Below the pieces are notes generated by a model, which saw nothing but the letters and a program-made list of their open reading frames with translations, searched no databases and was not told the origin of the DNA. Below are positions 17,764 to 27,917 of a DNA stretch of 64,000 nucleotides, piece after piece; positions within the stretch are counted from its first letter, which is position 1; the number at the start of each line of letters is the position of its first letter. Source of the DNA: Natrinema salsiterrestre (lineage in GTDB: Archaea > Halobacteriota > Halobacteria > Halobacteriales > Natrialbaceae); the NCBI RefSeq assembly GCF_029502005.1, contig NZ_JAMQOT010000006.1:219497-283496 (forward strand), read 5' to 3'. The position numbers and the translations under genes are program-made.

Positions 17764-20541
17764 TCAGGCGTTCAGTACCTGCCGCAACACGTCGGGCGCG
17801 TCCTCGAGCGCGTCGTCCAGATCCTCGACGTTGGGGCCGCCGCCCTGTGCGAAGTCCGGCGGGCCGCCGCCGCCGCCGCCGACCTTCGCCGCGAGTTCGC
17901 CGACGACCTCGCCGGCGTTGACGCCGACGTCGTCGGGGACGGCGACGACGAACTGCGCCCCGCTCTCGCCGCTGCCGATGACGGCGATTTTGCCCTCCTC
18001 CGCGAGGGCGTTGGCGGTCGCTCGGAGTTCGTCCATGTCGGCGTCGAGGCGCTGGACGACGGCCGTCGCGTCGCCGACGTCGACCTCCTCGCCGCCGCCA
18101 CCGCCGCTCGCGCGGGCTTCGGCGAGCTGTTCTTTGAGGTCCTCGATCTGTTTACCCCGCCCCTTCCACTCTTCGAAGAAGCGTTCGGCGGTCTCGGGGA
18201 CGTCTTCGGGCGAGACGTCGAGGATCGCGGCGGCCTCGTAGAGCGCGTCCTCTTTGACCTGCGTCGCCTCGATGGCCGCCTCGCCGGCGGCGAACGTGAT
18301 TCGCTCGACGCCGTCCTGCACGCGCTCGGTGTTGAGGATCTTGATCGTCCCGATATCGCCGGTCCGAGCGACGTGGGTGCCACCGCAGGCCTGCGTGTCC
18401 TCGTCGACGTGAATCAGCCGGATCTGTTCGCCCGGCGGGATCCCGCCCTGATAGAGATCGAAGCCGTGTTCGGCCTCCGCGTCGTGACGGTCGGGCCACT
18501 CCTGCGTGACCGTCGTGTTGTCCATCACGATCTCGTTGGCCAGCGACTCGATCTCCTTGACGTCCTCGCGAGCGATCCGGTCGTAGTGTCGAACGTCGAT
18601 CCGCGAGGAGTCGACGCCCTTCTGCGCACCGGCCTGTCGGATGTGCTCGCCGAGTACCCGCCGCGCGGCGTGGATGACGATGTGCGTCGCCGTGTGATGG
18701 CGCATGAGCTGGCGACGGCGACCCCCGTCGACCTGCCCGTTGACGAACTCGCCCTTGCCGGGGTCCTCGTCGGTCCGGTGACAGATGACGCCGCCCTCGA
18801 TCTGGACGTCTTCGACTTCGACGGTCGTGTCGTCGGTCGAGAGCGTCCCCGTGTCCGCGGGCTGGCCACCGCCCTCGGGGTAGAACATCGTCTGGTCGAG
18901 GACGACGTCGTAGCCCTCCTCGCGCTCGAAGACGTCCAGGACGACCGCCTCGAACTGGGTCCGCTGCTGGTCGTCGTAGTAGAGTTTCTCCGTCTCCGGG
19001 AGATCCTCGAACCGTTCGTCCTCCTCCTCGGTCGTCTCCGCGACCGACTCCGGCGTGTCGTGGCGCTTCGCGACGAGGCTGTAGAAGTCGTCCGGGATAT
19101 CGACGTCCGCGCCCGTCTCCTCGGCGATTTCCGCGACCATATCCGGCTGGATGCCGTGGGAGTCGTAGAGCTCGATCAATTCATCGGTCGGGATCGGCTC
19201 GCCCTTCTTCGCGTACTCCTCGGCCAGCGTCTCGACCCGGCGACCGCCCCGCTCGAGCGTCTCGCGGTACTTCTCGACCTCGGTGCGGACGATGTCGCGG
19301 ATCGTGTCGCGGTTCTCGTACTCGAGGCGCTCGGCCTGCATGTCGACGAGTTCGTCCAGCGGCGCGTCGACGCCGACCGTATCGCAGAGCCGCTTGGTCC
19401 GTCGGAGGATCATCCGCGTGAGATAGCCCGTGCCGACGTTCGAGGGGACGATGCCGTCGCCGAGCATGTACGCCAGCGTCCGGCAGTGGTCCGCGATCGC
19501 GTAGATGTCCTCGAGGGGCTCCATCAGTGCCTCGAGCTCAGTCACCTCGACGCCGAGCTCGTCGGCGATCTCGCCGCGGGCGGTCTCCATGTCCTCGGCC
19601 TCGTCGATGTCCATGTGGCCCGCGAGCTTCGCGGTGCGATGGATCAGCGCCTCCTGCTCGTCGGTGTGCTCGAGGCCGGCGTTGTCCTTCAGGAAGGCGA
19701 TCATGTCGGGGTAGACCGCCTCGTAGACCGTCGGCGTCCCCTGAGAGACCCAGGTCCACCGCTCGAGCCCGTAGCCCGTGTCGACGATGTAGGTGTCCAT
19801 CGGGCTGTAGCGGTTCCCGTCTTTCATCTCGTACTCGCCGTCCGGGTCCTGTTCCATGGACATGAAGACGAGCGTGGCGAGTTCGACGCCGCGGTAGATG
19901 ACTTCGATCGCGGGGCCGGCGTTGCCGCCGCCGACCCACGGGTCCTCGATGTAGATGACCTCCTCGAGATCGACGCCCATCGAGTCGAAGAAGCCGTCGC
20001 AGAGTTCGACGGTGTGGTCCTTCCAGTAGACTTCGCCGTGATAGGCGTACTCGCCTTCCTCGACGTCCTCGCGCGTGTTGAACGCGTGGTGGGCCATCAT
20101 CTCGAAGGCCATCGTGTGCCGTCCCGTCTTGCCGACGTTGTCGATGTCCTGCATCCGGATGCACGGCTGGGAGACGCAGAGCGGGTTCGCCGGAGGCGGC
20201 GTCTCGCCGCTCGTCACCAGCGGCTGGAAGTCGTAGATCGACGCCTGCGTCAGCAGGACGTCGTCCCGCCAGCGGTTCGCCGCGACGGGATAGGGGTCGA
20301 TGCGCTCGTGGTCGTTGGCCTCGAAATAAGAGAGAAAGGCCTCGCGCATCCCCGTCAAGTCGTACGACTCGTCGAACCCCGAGTCGTCGATGAAACCGTA
20401 CTCCTCGCAGGGCGGCTCGCCGCAGGTCACCCTGCTCTCGTCGCGCGTCCAGAAGTGAGCGCCACACTCCGGACACTCCTTGCGCTCGAATCCTTCCTCC
20501 TCGAAGTACTCGAGGCGGTACTCCTCCTCTAGTTCGCTCAT
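17764..20541 (-). CDS. alaS: Alanyl-tRNA synthetase, archaeal type
   Basis: 925 residues. Charges tRNA-Ala. The N terminus carries the archaeal zinc-binding extension [29 protein letters not shown] (about 18-48) and the class II catalytic core with [16 protein letters not shown] and [16 protein letters not shown]. The editing domain is visible as [22 protein letters not shown] with the HxxxH zinc motif and [16 protein letters not shown]. The C-terminal oligomerisation/C-Ala domain ends in [17 protein letters not shown]. Start taken at [18 protein letters not shown] (20541). The upstream extension of the frame has no similarity. Confidence 0.97.
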   Translation of the reverse strand: MSELEEEYRLEYFEEEGFERKECPECGAHFWTRDESRVTCGEPPCEEYGFIDDSGFDESYDLTGMREAFLSYFEANDHERIDPYPVAANRWRDDVLLTQASIYDFQPLVTSGETPPPANPLCVSQPCIRMQDIDNVGKTGRHTMAFEMMAHHAFNTREDVEEGEYAYHGEVYWKDHTVELCDGFFDSMGVDLEEVIYIEDPWVGGGNAGPAIEVIYRGVELATLVFMSMEQDPDGEYEMKDGNRYSPMDTYIVDTGYGLERWTWVSQGTPTVYEAVYPDMIAFLKDNAGLEHTDEQEALIHRTAKLAGHMDIDEAEDMETARGEIADELGVEVTELEALMEPLEDIYAIADHCRTLAYMLGDGIVPSNVGTGYLTRMILRRTKRLCDTVGVDAPLDELVDMQAERLEYENRDTIRDIVRTEVEKYRETLERGGRRVETLAEEYAKKGEPIPTDELIELYDSHGIQPDMVAEIAEETGADVDIPDDFYSLVAKRHDTPESVAETTEEEDERFEDLPETEKLYYDDQQRTQFEAVVLDVFEREEGYDVVLDQTMFYPEGGGQPADTGTLSTDDTTVEVEDVQIEGGVICHRTDEDPGKGEFVNGQVDGGRRRQLMRHHTATHIVIHAARRVLGEHIRQAGAQKGVDSSRIDVRHYDRIAREDVKEIESLANEIVMDNTTVTQEWPDRHDAEAEHGFDLYQGGIPPGEQIRLIHVDEDTQACGGTHVARTGDIGTIKILNTERVQDGVERITFAAGEAAIEATQVKEDALYEAAAILDVSPEDVPETAERFFEEWKGRGKQIEDLKEQLAEARASGGGGGEEVDVGDATAVVQRLDADMDELRATANALAEEGKIAVIGSGESGAQFVVAVPDDVGVNAGEVVGELAAKVGGGGGGPPDFAQGGGPNVEDLDDALEDAPDVLRQVLNA

Positions 20542-20828
20542 TACGCGTGTATTGGCCCTGCAGCGCGTAAAACAGTTCCGCAACCGCCGTCGGACGCGCG
20601 GTCGGCGGGCTCGAGCGCGTCGTCGACCCGCCGTCAGCGATCGAACCGGCCGGCGTATCGCGTCGGTCTCCGGCCCACCGCTATCGAGCATCCGTTCGAA
20701 CCGGCCGCGGTATCGACCGATTTCTTGGATTTTCTTTACTTCCAGTTGAAAAATTCACTACGCTGTCCAGTAAATCCTTAACGGTGGAATCACCTCTCGG
20801 TACATAGACTAGCGCGGACTCCGACGCA

Positions 20829-22988
20829 ATGACCCGGCCCCGAGCGACCACACAGACGCGGACGATCCTCTACGTCGCCGATCTCGAGGCGACGGCCAGC
20901 GACGGCGCCGCCGCGCTCGAGGCGGTCGAATCGGGGCCCGACCGCTCGGCGCGGCCGGCGACGACCGTCGAGCGGGTCCGCAACTGGGCGAAAGGGGTCG
21001 ACTGCGTCGTCTTCGCCGAGACGCCGACGACCGCGGCGGGCTCGAACCTGCTCGAGGTGGTCGACGCCTGCGGCGAGACGCCGCTGGTGCTCTTTTCGGA
21101 CTCGTCGTACGCGCCGACGGCCGCCCGATCGACCGACGGCATCGACGGCTACGTGCGCCGGGATACCGACGACGCCGTCGAACACCTCGCGGACGAGATC
21201 GAGTGGGTCTGCGGGGGCGTCGACCGCGCCGAAAGTTCCGATCCCGAAACGGAGACGGAATCGGAACCGGAACCCGGCTCGGGGGCGAACGCGGAGTCCG
21301 ACTCCAGTGCGATCGCGATGGCCGGCGACCGAGCGCCACCGACTCCGACCCCCGCCGATCGACTCCTCGAGTCGGTGCCCGAACTGGCCGCCTGTCGCGA
21401 CCGCGATCGGCTCTTCGAACTCGTCGTCGAGGCCGCGGCCGACGCCGTCGAGTGCGAGTACTGCTGGCTCTCGACGGTGCACTTCGGGCAGTTCGAGCCG
21501 CGGGCGACCACGACGGCGGTTCCGGAAGCCGACCTCGAGTCGACCTCGCGCGAGGGACCCCTCGGTGACGTCCTCCGGACCGGAGAGCCGCTCCGCCTCG
21601 ACGATATCGCGGCCGACGATCGGCTCGCGGCTCCCTTCGAGGGAATCGAATCGTTGTACTGTTTCCCCGTGGGCGACGTCGGTATCTTGCACCTCGCCGC
21701 CGGGGAGCCGGCGGCGTTCGACGAGTCCGACTGCGACGTGCTCGCACAGTGGTGTCGCTCCGGCACCGCCGTCCTCGAGCGAATCGACGCCGACGCGAGT
21801 CGGGACACGGCGCGCGAGCGACTGCGCCGGGAACGGGACCGACTGCGGGAGGAACGCGATCGGCTCGCGGACGAACGCGACCGCTCTCGCGCCCTGTTCG
21901 CGAACGTTCCGGAACCGACGGTCAGATACGAGGTCGACGACGGACGGCCGATCGTTCGGGACGTCAACGACACGTTCACCGAGGTCTTCGGCACCCACGC
22001 CGAGACCATCGTCGGCGACCCCGTCGACGAAGACACCGTCCCGCCCGGCCTCGAGCAACGACGTGCCACGCTGCTCGAGTCGCTGCGGGCGGGCGAGCGC
22101 CGCCAGCTCGTCAGTCGCCGGGAGACCGTCGACGGCGTCCGCGAGTTCCTGCTGACGCTGGTCCCGGTCGACGCGGATCCGGACGGAGACGCGAACGGGA
22201 CGACCGCCGATCACAACCCCGAAGGGTTGATCATCTACAGCGACGTCACCGAGGCGAACCGTCGCGAGCGAGAACTGGCGGCCGCTCGGGCGCGCCTCGA
22301 GACGATCGCAGATATGGTCGACGAGGACGTTCGCGGGCCGCTGAACGTCGCGCGCGGGTATCTCGAGCTCGCCGAGGAGACCGGCGATCGGGAGCACTTC
22401 GACGAGGTCGACGACGCACAGGAACGACTACGGGAGGTCGTCGACCAACTGGTCGCGATCGCTCGGCGGGACGACGCGCTCGTCGAGACCGAACCCGTCG
22501 CCATTCACGACGTCGCGCGCCGGGCCTGGGTCGCAGTCGATACCGGCGACGCGCGGCTCGTCACGCAGGCGGCGAACGACCGCGTCCTCGAGGCGGACAA
22601 GACCCAGCTGCGGGAGCTGTTCGAACACCTGCTGCAGAGTACGGTCGACGTATCGGAGCGCTCCGACGCGGAGACCGACGGCGAGACGAGAATCGAGAAC
22701 GATGCGACGCCGGTCGTGACCGTCGGGGCGACCGACGACGGCTTCTACGTCGCTCGACGAGATCCCGACGCCGAGACCGGGAACGTCGACGGACTCGAGA
22801 CGGATCCGGTCCCCGGGCAACTGGCCGCGGCCGACGGCACCGGGTTCGGGCACGGCACCGTCGAACGAATCGCCGACGCCCACGGCTGGAACGTCGGCGT
22901 CGCCGAGGACGACGACCGCGTCGCCTTCGCGTTCCGCGGCGTCGACGCCGGCGACGGGAAAAGGAACGGGAACGGAAGCGAAGGATAG
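20829..22988 (+). CDS. Degenerate sensor histidine-kinase-like protein (receiver-like, GAF, PAS, HisKA/HATPase remnants)
   Basis: 719 residues. Order: receiver-like N terminus (1-130) without the phospho-Asp (VDCVVFAET, 57-65), disordered linker (131-175), GAF (about 180-320, VPELAACRDRDRLFELVVEAA), charged coiled coil (325-352), PAS (about 354-478, ALFANVPEPTVRYEVDDGRP), then HisKA-like helices (MVDEDVRGPLNVARGYLELA, 496-515) and an HATPase-like region. The phospho-acceptor histidine is Glu499, the N-box Asn is Gln (LFEHLLQST), and the DxGxG ATP motif has become DDGFYVARRDPD. The G2 box GTGFGHGTVERIADAHGW remains. Probably a signalling scaffold rather than a kinase. Upstream, alaS is divergent across 287 bases. 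Confidence 0.8.
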   Translation: MTRPRATTQTRTILYVADLEATASDGAAALEAVESGPDRSARPATTVERVRNWAKGVDCVVFAETPTTAAGSNLLEVVDACGETPLVLFSDSSYAPTAARSTDGIDGYVRRDTDDAVEHLADEIEWVCGGVDRAESSDPETETESEPEPGSGANAESDSSAIAMAGDRAPPTPTPADRLLESVPELAACRDRDRLFELVVEAAADAVECEYCWLSTVHFGQFEPRATTTAVPEADLESTSREGPLGDVLRTGEPLRLDDIAADDRLAAPFEGIESLYCFPVGDVGILHLAAGEPAAFDESDCDVLAQWCRSGTAVLERIDADASRDTARERLRRERDRLREERDRLADERDRSRALFANVPEPTVRYEVDDGRPIVRDVNDTFTEVFGTHAETIVGDPVDEDTVPPGLEQRRATLLESLRAGERRQLVSRRETVDGVREFLLTLVPVDADPDGDANGTTADHNPEGLIIYSDVTEANRRERELAAARARLETIADMVDEDVRGPLNVARGYLELAEETGDREHFDEVDDAQERLREVVDQLVAIARRDDALVETEPVAIHDVARRAWVAVDTGDARLVTQAANDRVLEADKTQLRELFEHLLQSTVDVSERSDAETDGETRIENDATPVVTVGATDDGFYVARRDPDAETGNVDGLETDPVPGQLAAADGTGFGHGTVERIADAHGWNVGVAEDDDRVAFAFRGVDAGDGKRNGNGSEG

Positions 22989-23001
22989 CCGCGACCGGCG
23001 A

Positions 23002-23994
23002 TCAGGCGTCCGCCTCGAGCGCCAGCGAGGCCAGCATCGCCTCGAGTTGCAGGCGCTCGTTCGCGCCCTCCGTGATCCGGTAGTCGACCTCCCCGAGTCG
23101 CTCGAGGAGTCGAACCGTCGCCCGTTCTGGAAGATCGAACTCCCAGGCGGAGCGGTGCAGCTGGTCGATGACGTCGCCGCCGGCGAGGCCCCGCTCGGTC
23201 AGGAGGTCCTCGAGAGCGGCGCGGGCGGCGGTGAAGTCGCCGCCGATGGCGTGCTCGACCATCGCCTCGACCTCCTCGGGGCGGGCGGTCGCGGTGATCG
23301 CGAAGACGGTCTCCTCGTCGACGGTTTCGCCCATCACGGCGGCGGCCTGCAGGGCGTTGATGGCTTTCCGCATGTCGCCGTCGGCCGCGTAGACGAGCGC
23401 GTCGACGCCGTCGTCGGTCACCTGAATATCCTCGGTGGCGGCGATCTCCCGAATCTGGGCCTCGACGGCGTCGTCGGTGAGCTCGGTAAAGCGGAAGACC
23501 GCACACCGCGACTGGATGGGATCGATGATCTGACTCGAGTAGTTACACGAGAGGATGAAGCGCGTGTTGTTCGAGAACTGCTCCATCGTCCGGCGCAGCG
23601 CGGACTGGGCGTCGGAGGTCAGCGCGTCGGCCTCGTCGAGGAAGATGATGCGGTGGTCGTAGCCGCCGAAACTCGAGCGCGCAAAGTCCTTGATCCGATC
23701 GCGGACGACGTCGATCCCGCGCTGGTCGGAGGCGTTGAGCTCGAGGAAGTTCTCCCGCCAGTCGTCGTCGTAGACCTCTCGAGCGATCGCCTGTGCCGCC
23801 GTGGTCTTTCCGGTCCCGGCCGGCCCCGCGAACATGAGGTGGGGGAGGTCGTCCTGTTCGACGTAATTTTTGAGCCGCGGAACGATGTCCGTGTGGCCCT
23901 TGATCTCGTCGAGTCGTTCCGGGCGATACTTCTCGATCCAGACTTCGGTCTTCCCGGGTGTGGGCTCCGCCGCCTCGGCGTCGGCCTCGCTCAT
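23002..23994 (-). CDS. rfcS: Replication factor C small subunit
   Basis: 330 residues. Clamp-loader subunit that opens the PCNA ring at primer-template junctions. Walker A is [16 protein letters not shown] (about 54-69), Walker B is [10 protein letters not shown] (about 117-126), and the RFC box with [21 protein letters not shown] carries the SRC arginine finger. The C-terminal collar domain follows (about 235-330). Start taken at [25 protein letters not shown], the usual N terminus. The 3' end converges on the preceding pseudo-kinase gene at 22988. Confidence 0.95.
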   Translation of the reverse strand: MSEADAEAAEPTPGKTEVWIEKYRPERLDEIKGHTDIVPRLKNYVEQDDLPHLMFAGPAGTGKTTAAQAIAREVYDDDWRENFLELNASDQRGIDVVRDRIKDFARSSFGGYDHRIIFLDEADALTSDAQSALRRTMEQFSNNTRFILSCNYSSQIIDPIQSRCAVFRFTELTDDAVEAQIREIAATEDIQVTDDGVDALVYAADGDMRKAINALQAAAVMGETVDEETVFAITATARPEEVEAMVEHAIGGDFTAARAALEDLLTERGLAGGDVIDQLHRSAWEFDLPERATVRLLERLGEVDYRITEGANERLQLEAMLASLALEADA

Positions 23995-24181
23995 ACCGGT
24001 CGAAGGCGGGGCCGAAAGATAAAACGACCGAAGGTGGCTCTCGAACGCGATCGGCCTCCCGAGAACCGGACGACCGGGGAGGCGACTGCGAGCCCCGAAA
24101 CGGTAAGCGGTCCGTAACCGATCCGATTCCCGATATCTGCGTAACAATTTTTACTGTCTACTCGAGGTAGGGCACCCCGCA

Positions 24182-25282
24182 ATGAGCAGGAACGATCGAC
24201 TACCGCGACTTCTCGTCGTCGCACTGGTCGTGCTCGTCGTCTGCGGGACCGTTCCGGCGACGGTCGCCGCCCAGACTGACGGGCAGACCGGCGGCACGGT
24301 CGTCGTCGAGGAAGGCGAAACGGTCGACAGCCTCGAGGCGTTCGGCGGGAGCGTCGTCGTCCGCGGCACGGTGACGGGCGACGTCAGCGCCGTCGGTGGC
24401 GACGTGCGGATAGAACAGACCGGTTCGGTCGGCGGCGATCTCGAGGCCGCCGGCGGGAGCGTCGCGATCGCGGGAAGCGTCGACGGTGACGTCGACGTCG
24501 GGGCGGGAAGCCTCACGGTCGCCGAGAGCGGCACCGTCGGCGGCACGCTCATGGCCGGCGTCGGGAGCGCGACGATCGACGGCACGATCGAGGGCGACGC
24601 CGAGATCGGGGCGGAGACGATTCGACTGGGCGAAACGGCCAGTATCGCGGGCGATCTGCGGTACGACGGCGACCTCGAGGGGAACACCGACGCGGTCGCC
24701 GGCGAGATTCGGGAGGACCCGTCGCTGGGGGTGGACGTCGCGCCGACGATTCAGCCCTTCGCGTCGTGGCTGTTCACCGCGTACGTCCTCGCGCTGAATC
24801 TTCTGGTCGGTGCCCTGTTGCTCGCGCTGTTCCCTCGCTTCTCGGAGGGCGTCGCGGACCGCGTCGCGTCGGGACCGCTTCGCTCCGGGCTCGTCGGACT
24901 CGGAGTCCTCGTCGGGATTCCCGTCCTCTTGATCGCGCTCGCGATCACCGTCGTCGGCATCCCGCTGTCGATGATCGGGGGCTTCGTCTTCGGACTACTG
25001 CTGTGGATCGGGACGATCTACGGCCGCTTCGCCGTCGCCGCGTGGCTCCTGTCGCTGGTCGGGCTCGGCAATCGGTGGCTCGCGCTCGTCGTCGGACTGG
25101 TCGCCGGCGCGCTCCTCTCCCGGCTCCCGATCCCGATCGTCGGGGAGACGATCAACCTGCTCGTCCTACTGCTGGGGCTCGGCGCGCTCGTTCGCGGGCT
25201 CGTCGGCCACTGGCGCACCGCTCGAGGTCGAGAACAGGAACGCCGCGTCGGCCCCGGTCCCGACGAACCGACCGCCGACTGA
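24182..25282 (+). CDS. Secreted/membrane bactofilin-like (polymer-forming) protein
   Basis: 366 residues. The N terminus has a signal peptide (LLVVALVVLVVCGTVPATVAA). Residues 40-185 are repeats of the bactofilin type: VRGTVTGDVSAVGGDVRIEQTGSVGGDLEAAGGSVAIAGSVDGDVDV, a right-handed beta helix with regular Gly-Asp-Val spacing. The C-terminal part has about four transmembrane helices (200-340). It resembles the polymer-forming cytoskeletal family seen in haloarchaea and may form a surface or membrane-linked scaffold. A TTTTTACTG box lies about 32 bases before the ATG. Confidence 0.75.
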   Translation: MSRNDRLPRLLVVALVVLVVCGTVPATVAAQTDGQTGGTVVVEEGETVDSLEAFGGSVVVRGTVTGDVSAVGGDVRIEQTGSVGGDLEAAGGSVAIAGSVDGDVDVGAGSLTVAESGTVGGTLMAGVGSATIDGTIEGDAEIGAETIRLGETASIAGDLRYDGDLEGNTDAVAGEIREDPSLGVDVAPTIQPFASWLFTAYVLALNLLVGALLLALFPRFSEGVADRVASGPLRSGLVGLGVLVGIPVLLIALAITVVGIPLSMIGGFVFGLLLWIGTIYGRFAVAAWLLSLVGLGNRWLALVVGLVAGALLSRLPIPIVGETINLLVLLLGLGALVRGLVGHWRTARGREQERRVGPGPDEPTAD

Positions 25283-25325
25283 CGTCGAGCGACGCGCTCA
25301 AGGCCGTCGCCTCGTAACCCGAGCT

Positions 25326-25577
25326 ATGCACGTCACCGTCGACGTCAAAGGCGAGGACACCTACGAACTCGAGCTCGAGGCGGTGGCGGGGGCCGGAGAC
25401 GGACCCGAAGCGAACTCCGATACCGCCGACGCGCCGCCCACCTACGCGGACCTGCTCCGCGAGGTCGATCTGAGCCCCCACGAGGTGAGCGTCCTCGTCG
25501 ACGGTCGCCCGATCCCCGAGGATCAGCCGGTCGAGAGCGACCACGTGACGGTGTTGCGGCTCATCAAGGGCGGATAA
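25326..25577 (+). CDS. samp2: Ubiquitin-like small archaeal modifier protein SAMP2
   Basis: 83 residues, beta-grasp fold, ending in LRLIKGG; the diglycine is the conjugation site. Conserved pieces are MHVTVDVKGEDTYELEL, TYADLLREVDLSPHEVSVLVDGRPIPEDQPVE and HVTVLRLIKGG, which match Haloferax SAMP2 closely. SAMP2 is activated by UbaA, attached to lysines and also supplies sulfur for tRNA thiolation. An acidic insert (about residues 21-37, AGAGDGPEANSDTADAP) is longer than in the Haloferax protein. The next gene is convergent after 44 bases. Confidence 0.9.
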   Translation: MHVTVDVKGEDTYELELEAVAGAGDGPEANSDTADAPPTYADLLREVDLSPHEVSVLVDGRPIPEDQPVESDHVTVLRLIKGG

Positions 25578-25621
25578 CCGCGATCCCGAGACGGATCCAC
25601 TCGGTACCGGCGAACGGACGA

Positions 25622-26767
25622 TTACTCGTCGAACCGGTCGAGTCGAAACATGTCGATCGGGTGGTCCGTCTCGCCGTCGACGGCGAGGTCGGCGAGGATC
25701 TCGCCGACGACGCTGGCGAACTTGAACCCGTGGCCCGAGAAGCCCGCGCCGACGGCGACCTGCGGGTAGTCGGGGAGCGTATCGAGGATGAAGTGCTCGT
25801 CCGGGGAGTTCGTGAACATGCAGGTCGCGAGCCGCATCGTCGGCCCCGCCGCGTCGGGGAAGTACGTCGCCGTGGCGTCGCGGAGGAGCTGCTCGTCCTC
25901 GAGTCCCGGTTCGGTGTCGTACTCGTCCGGATCGACCTGTTCGTCGCGGTGGTGGTACTTGCCGATCTTGAACCCCGGTACGTCGTAGATGGGCAGCCCG
26001 TAGAACCGTCCCTCGGGAACCTTCAGGTTCCAGACCGGGAAGTTCTCCGGCTCGAAGGTCGACGGCTCCTCGGGCTGGAACCAGCCGAGCACCTGTCGTT
26101 CGGGGACCGCGAGCCCCTCGAGCGCGTCGGCGAACTCCTCGTTCCAGGCACCGGCGGCGAGCACCATGCTCCCGGCCTCGTAGGTTCCTCGATCGGTCTC
26201 GACCCGAACGCCGTCGTCCGAGGTCGGTTCCCACTCCAGGACCTGTTCGCGGGCGCGTATGTCGGCGCCGGCAGCCTGTGCCGTCTCGACGTGGCCGACG
26301 ATCGACTGCTCGGGGACGACGAAGCCGCCGTCGGGCTGGTACAGCGCTCTGTACCCGTCGGGAAGCCGATAGCCCGGGAACCGCTCGGACAGCTGCTCGC
26401 TCGTGAGTACCTCGTGGGGAATGTCGTGCGCCTCGCAGGAGCGCAGCGACCCCTCGAAGACGGCGCTCTTCGCGGGACCGGCGTCGATCGACCCCGTCCG
26501 GTGAATCACGTCGCGCCCGGTCTCCGCCGCGAGGTCGTCCCAGAGGTCGTACGCCCGTTCGACGAGCGGGATGTAGGACGGATGCTCGTAGTAGGCCCGC
26601 CGGATGATCCGCGTGATGCCGTGTGACGATCCCCTCGCGTGGGGCACGTCGTAGCGCTCGAGGCCCAGCACGTCCACTCCGCGATCGGCGAGGTGGGCGG
26701 TGGTCGCGCTGCCCATCCCGCCGACGCCGATCACGACGACGTCGTATCGGTCTCCGCTCGTGTTCAT
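25622..26767 (-). CDS. solA: FAD-dependent amine oxidase, N-methyltryptophan/sarcosine oxidase (SolA/MSOX) type
   Basis: 381 residues. The dinucleotide fold opens with DVVVIGVGGMGSATTAHLADRG (GxGxxG) and is followed by the family signature HARGSSHGITRIIRRAYYEHPSYIPL. The cysteine that carries covalent FAD in monomeric sarcosine oxidase is present in LATCMFTNSPDEHFILDTL, and GFSGHGFKFASVVGEILADL closes the FAD site. The exact substrate (sarcosine, N-methyltryptophan or another secondary amine) is not decided by sequence. Length matches the family (about 375-390). Confidence 0.88.
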   Translation of the reverse strand: MNTSGDRYDVVVIGVGGMGSATTAHLADRGVDVLGLERYDVPHARGSSHGITRIIRRAYYEHPSYIPLVERAYDLWDDLAAETGRDVIHRTGSIDAGPAKSAVFEGSLRSCEAHDIPHEVLTSEQLSERFPGYRLPDGYRALYQPDGGFVVPEQSIVGHVETAQAAGADIRAREQVLEWEPTSDDGVRVETDRGTYEAGSMVLAAGAWNEEFADALEGLAVPERQVLGWFQPEEPSTFEPENFPVWNLKVPEGRFYGLPIYDVPGFKIGKYHHRDEQVDPDEYDTEPGLEDEQLLRDATATYFPDAAGPTMRLATCMFTNSPDEHFILDTLPDYPQVAVGAGFSGHGFKFASVVGEILADLAVDGETDHPIDMFRLDRFDE

Positions 26768-27016
26768 CTACCGACCGATTCGACGACGCGACTCTTGAGT
26801 GTTCGTCCGTCGAGGACGCTCCTGCCGTCCGAACCGGCGTTACACCGGCCATCGGATCAGTGAAAGCCCAGTCGCTTTCCCCGTCGATGCGGTAGTCCGG
26901 ATATGATCGACCGCGTCCGCGAGTCGGACAGACCGAGCGGCGGTCCGAGACCGATCCCGTTCGATCGCCCCGGAATCGACGCGTTGTTAGCCCGCGCCGA
27001 CCGACCCTCCTGACGA

Positions 27017-27451
27017 ATGTTCGTCCGCACCGCCGTCCGCGACGACGCCCTCGAGGTCCGGCGCATCCTCGACGGCGCGATGCTCGAGCCGGGCGACGTC
27101 GAGCACCGAATCGACGCCGCGGACGTCTTCGTGGCGGGCGATCGGCGGGGCGGATCGACGGACGCCGACGCCGCCGATTCGGCGGACCGCGAGCGGATCC
27201 TCGGAACGGTCGTCCTCGAGCCGATCGGGAGCGAGGAGGGCGCCCACGTCGCGGCCGTCGGCGTCCGCCGACGCCACCGGGGTCGGGGGATCGGCTCGGC
27301 GCTGATCGAACGCGCGCTCGAGCGGGAGGGGCGGCTCACGGCGCGGTTCGACGACGGCGTCCGACCGTTCTACGAGCGGCTCGGGTTTTCGATCGAATCG
27401 ATCGACGAGCAGCGCCACCGCGGGGTGGCGGTAACGGCCGACCGCAGCTGA
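27017..27451 (+). CDS. GNAT family N-acetyltransferase
   Basis: 144 residues. The acetyl-CoA motif is HVAAVGVRRRHRGRGIGSALIERALERE (Arg-x-x-Gly-x-Gly type), followed by the C-terminal VRPFYERLGFSIESI. The start (MFVRTAVRDDALEVRRIL) is a typical GNAT N terminus. A short acidic insert occurs around residues 40-62. Substrate unknown. It stands alone, facing away from the oxidase gene. Confidence 0.85.
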   Translation: MFVRTAVRDDALEVRRILDGAMLEPGDVEHRIDAADVFVAGDRRGGSTDADAADSADRERILGTVVLEPIGSEEGAHVAAVGVRRRHRGRGIGSALIERALEREGRLTARFDDGVRPFYERLGFSIESIDEQRHRGVAVTADRS

Positions 27452-27521
27452 CGGCAGTCGACGGCGGCCCCGTCCCCTGCCAGCGCACTTTTATCAACGG
27501 GAACGTGGTACGTGGCCCCGC

Positions 27522-27890
27522 ATGGTACTCCAACGGATGCTCAGCGGCGATCCGTCGAAGAGCTCGAAGGTCTATCTGGCGATCGGTGCGCTCTCGCTCG
27601 TGAAAGCGATCGCGGTCCGCAAGGACCGGGACCGGTTCCGACGCGAGCTGATGGACGCCGGACTGTTCCTCGGCGTCGGCCTCCTGCTGCGTCGGTTCAG
27701 TAAAATGAAGACGCAGAAGCGACGGGAGCTCGAGTCCCAGATCCCGGACTGGGCGGCCGACATGGCGACCTCCGAAGCCGCGTCGAAGGGACTCCAGCAG
27801 CTCGCGAAGCGACAGCTCGGCGGCCGATCGGAGCCCGAACCCGAGCCGCGGCTTCGCGACCGAGCGCGACGCGTCGTCTCGAGTCGCTAA
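27522..27890 (+). CDS. Haloarchaeal hypothetical protein with one or two hydrophobic helices
   Basis: 122 residues. Hydrophobic stretches at about 17-29 (VYLAIGALSLVKA) and 45-58 (MDAGLFLGVGLLLR), then a basic region (RRFSKMKTQKRRELESQIPDWAADMATSEAASKG) and a charged tail. No family recognised. A TATA-like TTTTATCAACGG lies about 30 bases before the ATG. It converges on the tryptophanase gene, 27 bases away. Confidence 0.6.
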   Translation: MVLQRMLSGDPSKSSKVYLAIGALSLVKAIAVRKDRDRFRRELMDAGLFLGVGLLLRRFSKMKTQKRRELESQIPDWAADMATSEAASKGLQQLAKRQLGGRSEPEPEPRLRDRARRVVSSR

Positions 27891-27917
27891 CCGCACCCGC
27901 CGTCGGTCGCGTTCTTC

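Noticed and set aside
17290..20532. 1080-residue open frame antisense to alaS
   Set aside because: GC-rich codon usage leaves the opposite strand open; the frame has no domain and the sense strand encodes full AlaRS. The same applies to the long frames at 292-2448, 47322-50153 and 12666-14156.
26903..27013. 36-codon ORF (MIDRVRESDRPSGGPRPIPF...) before the GNAT gene
   Set aside because: No promoter box, no recognisable feature, and composition typical of chance frames.
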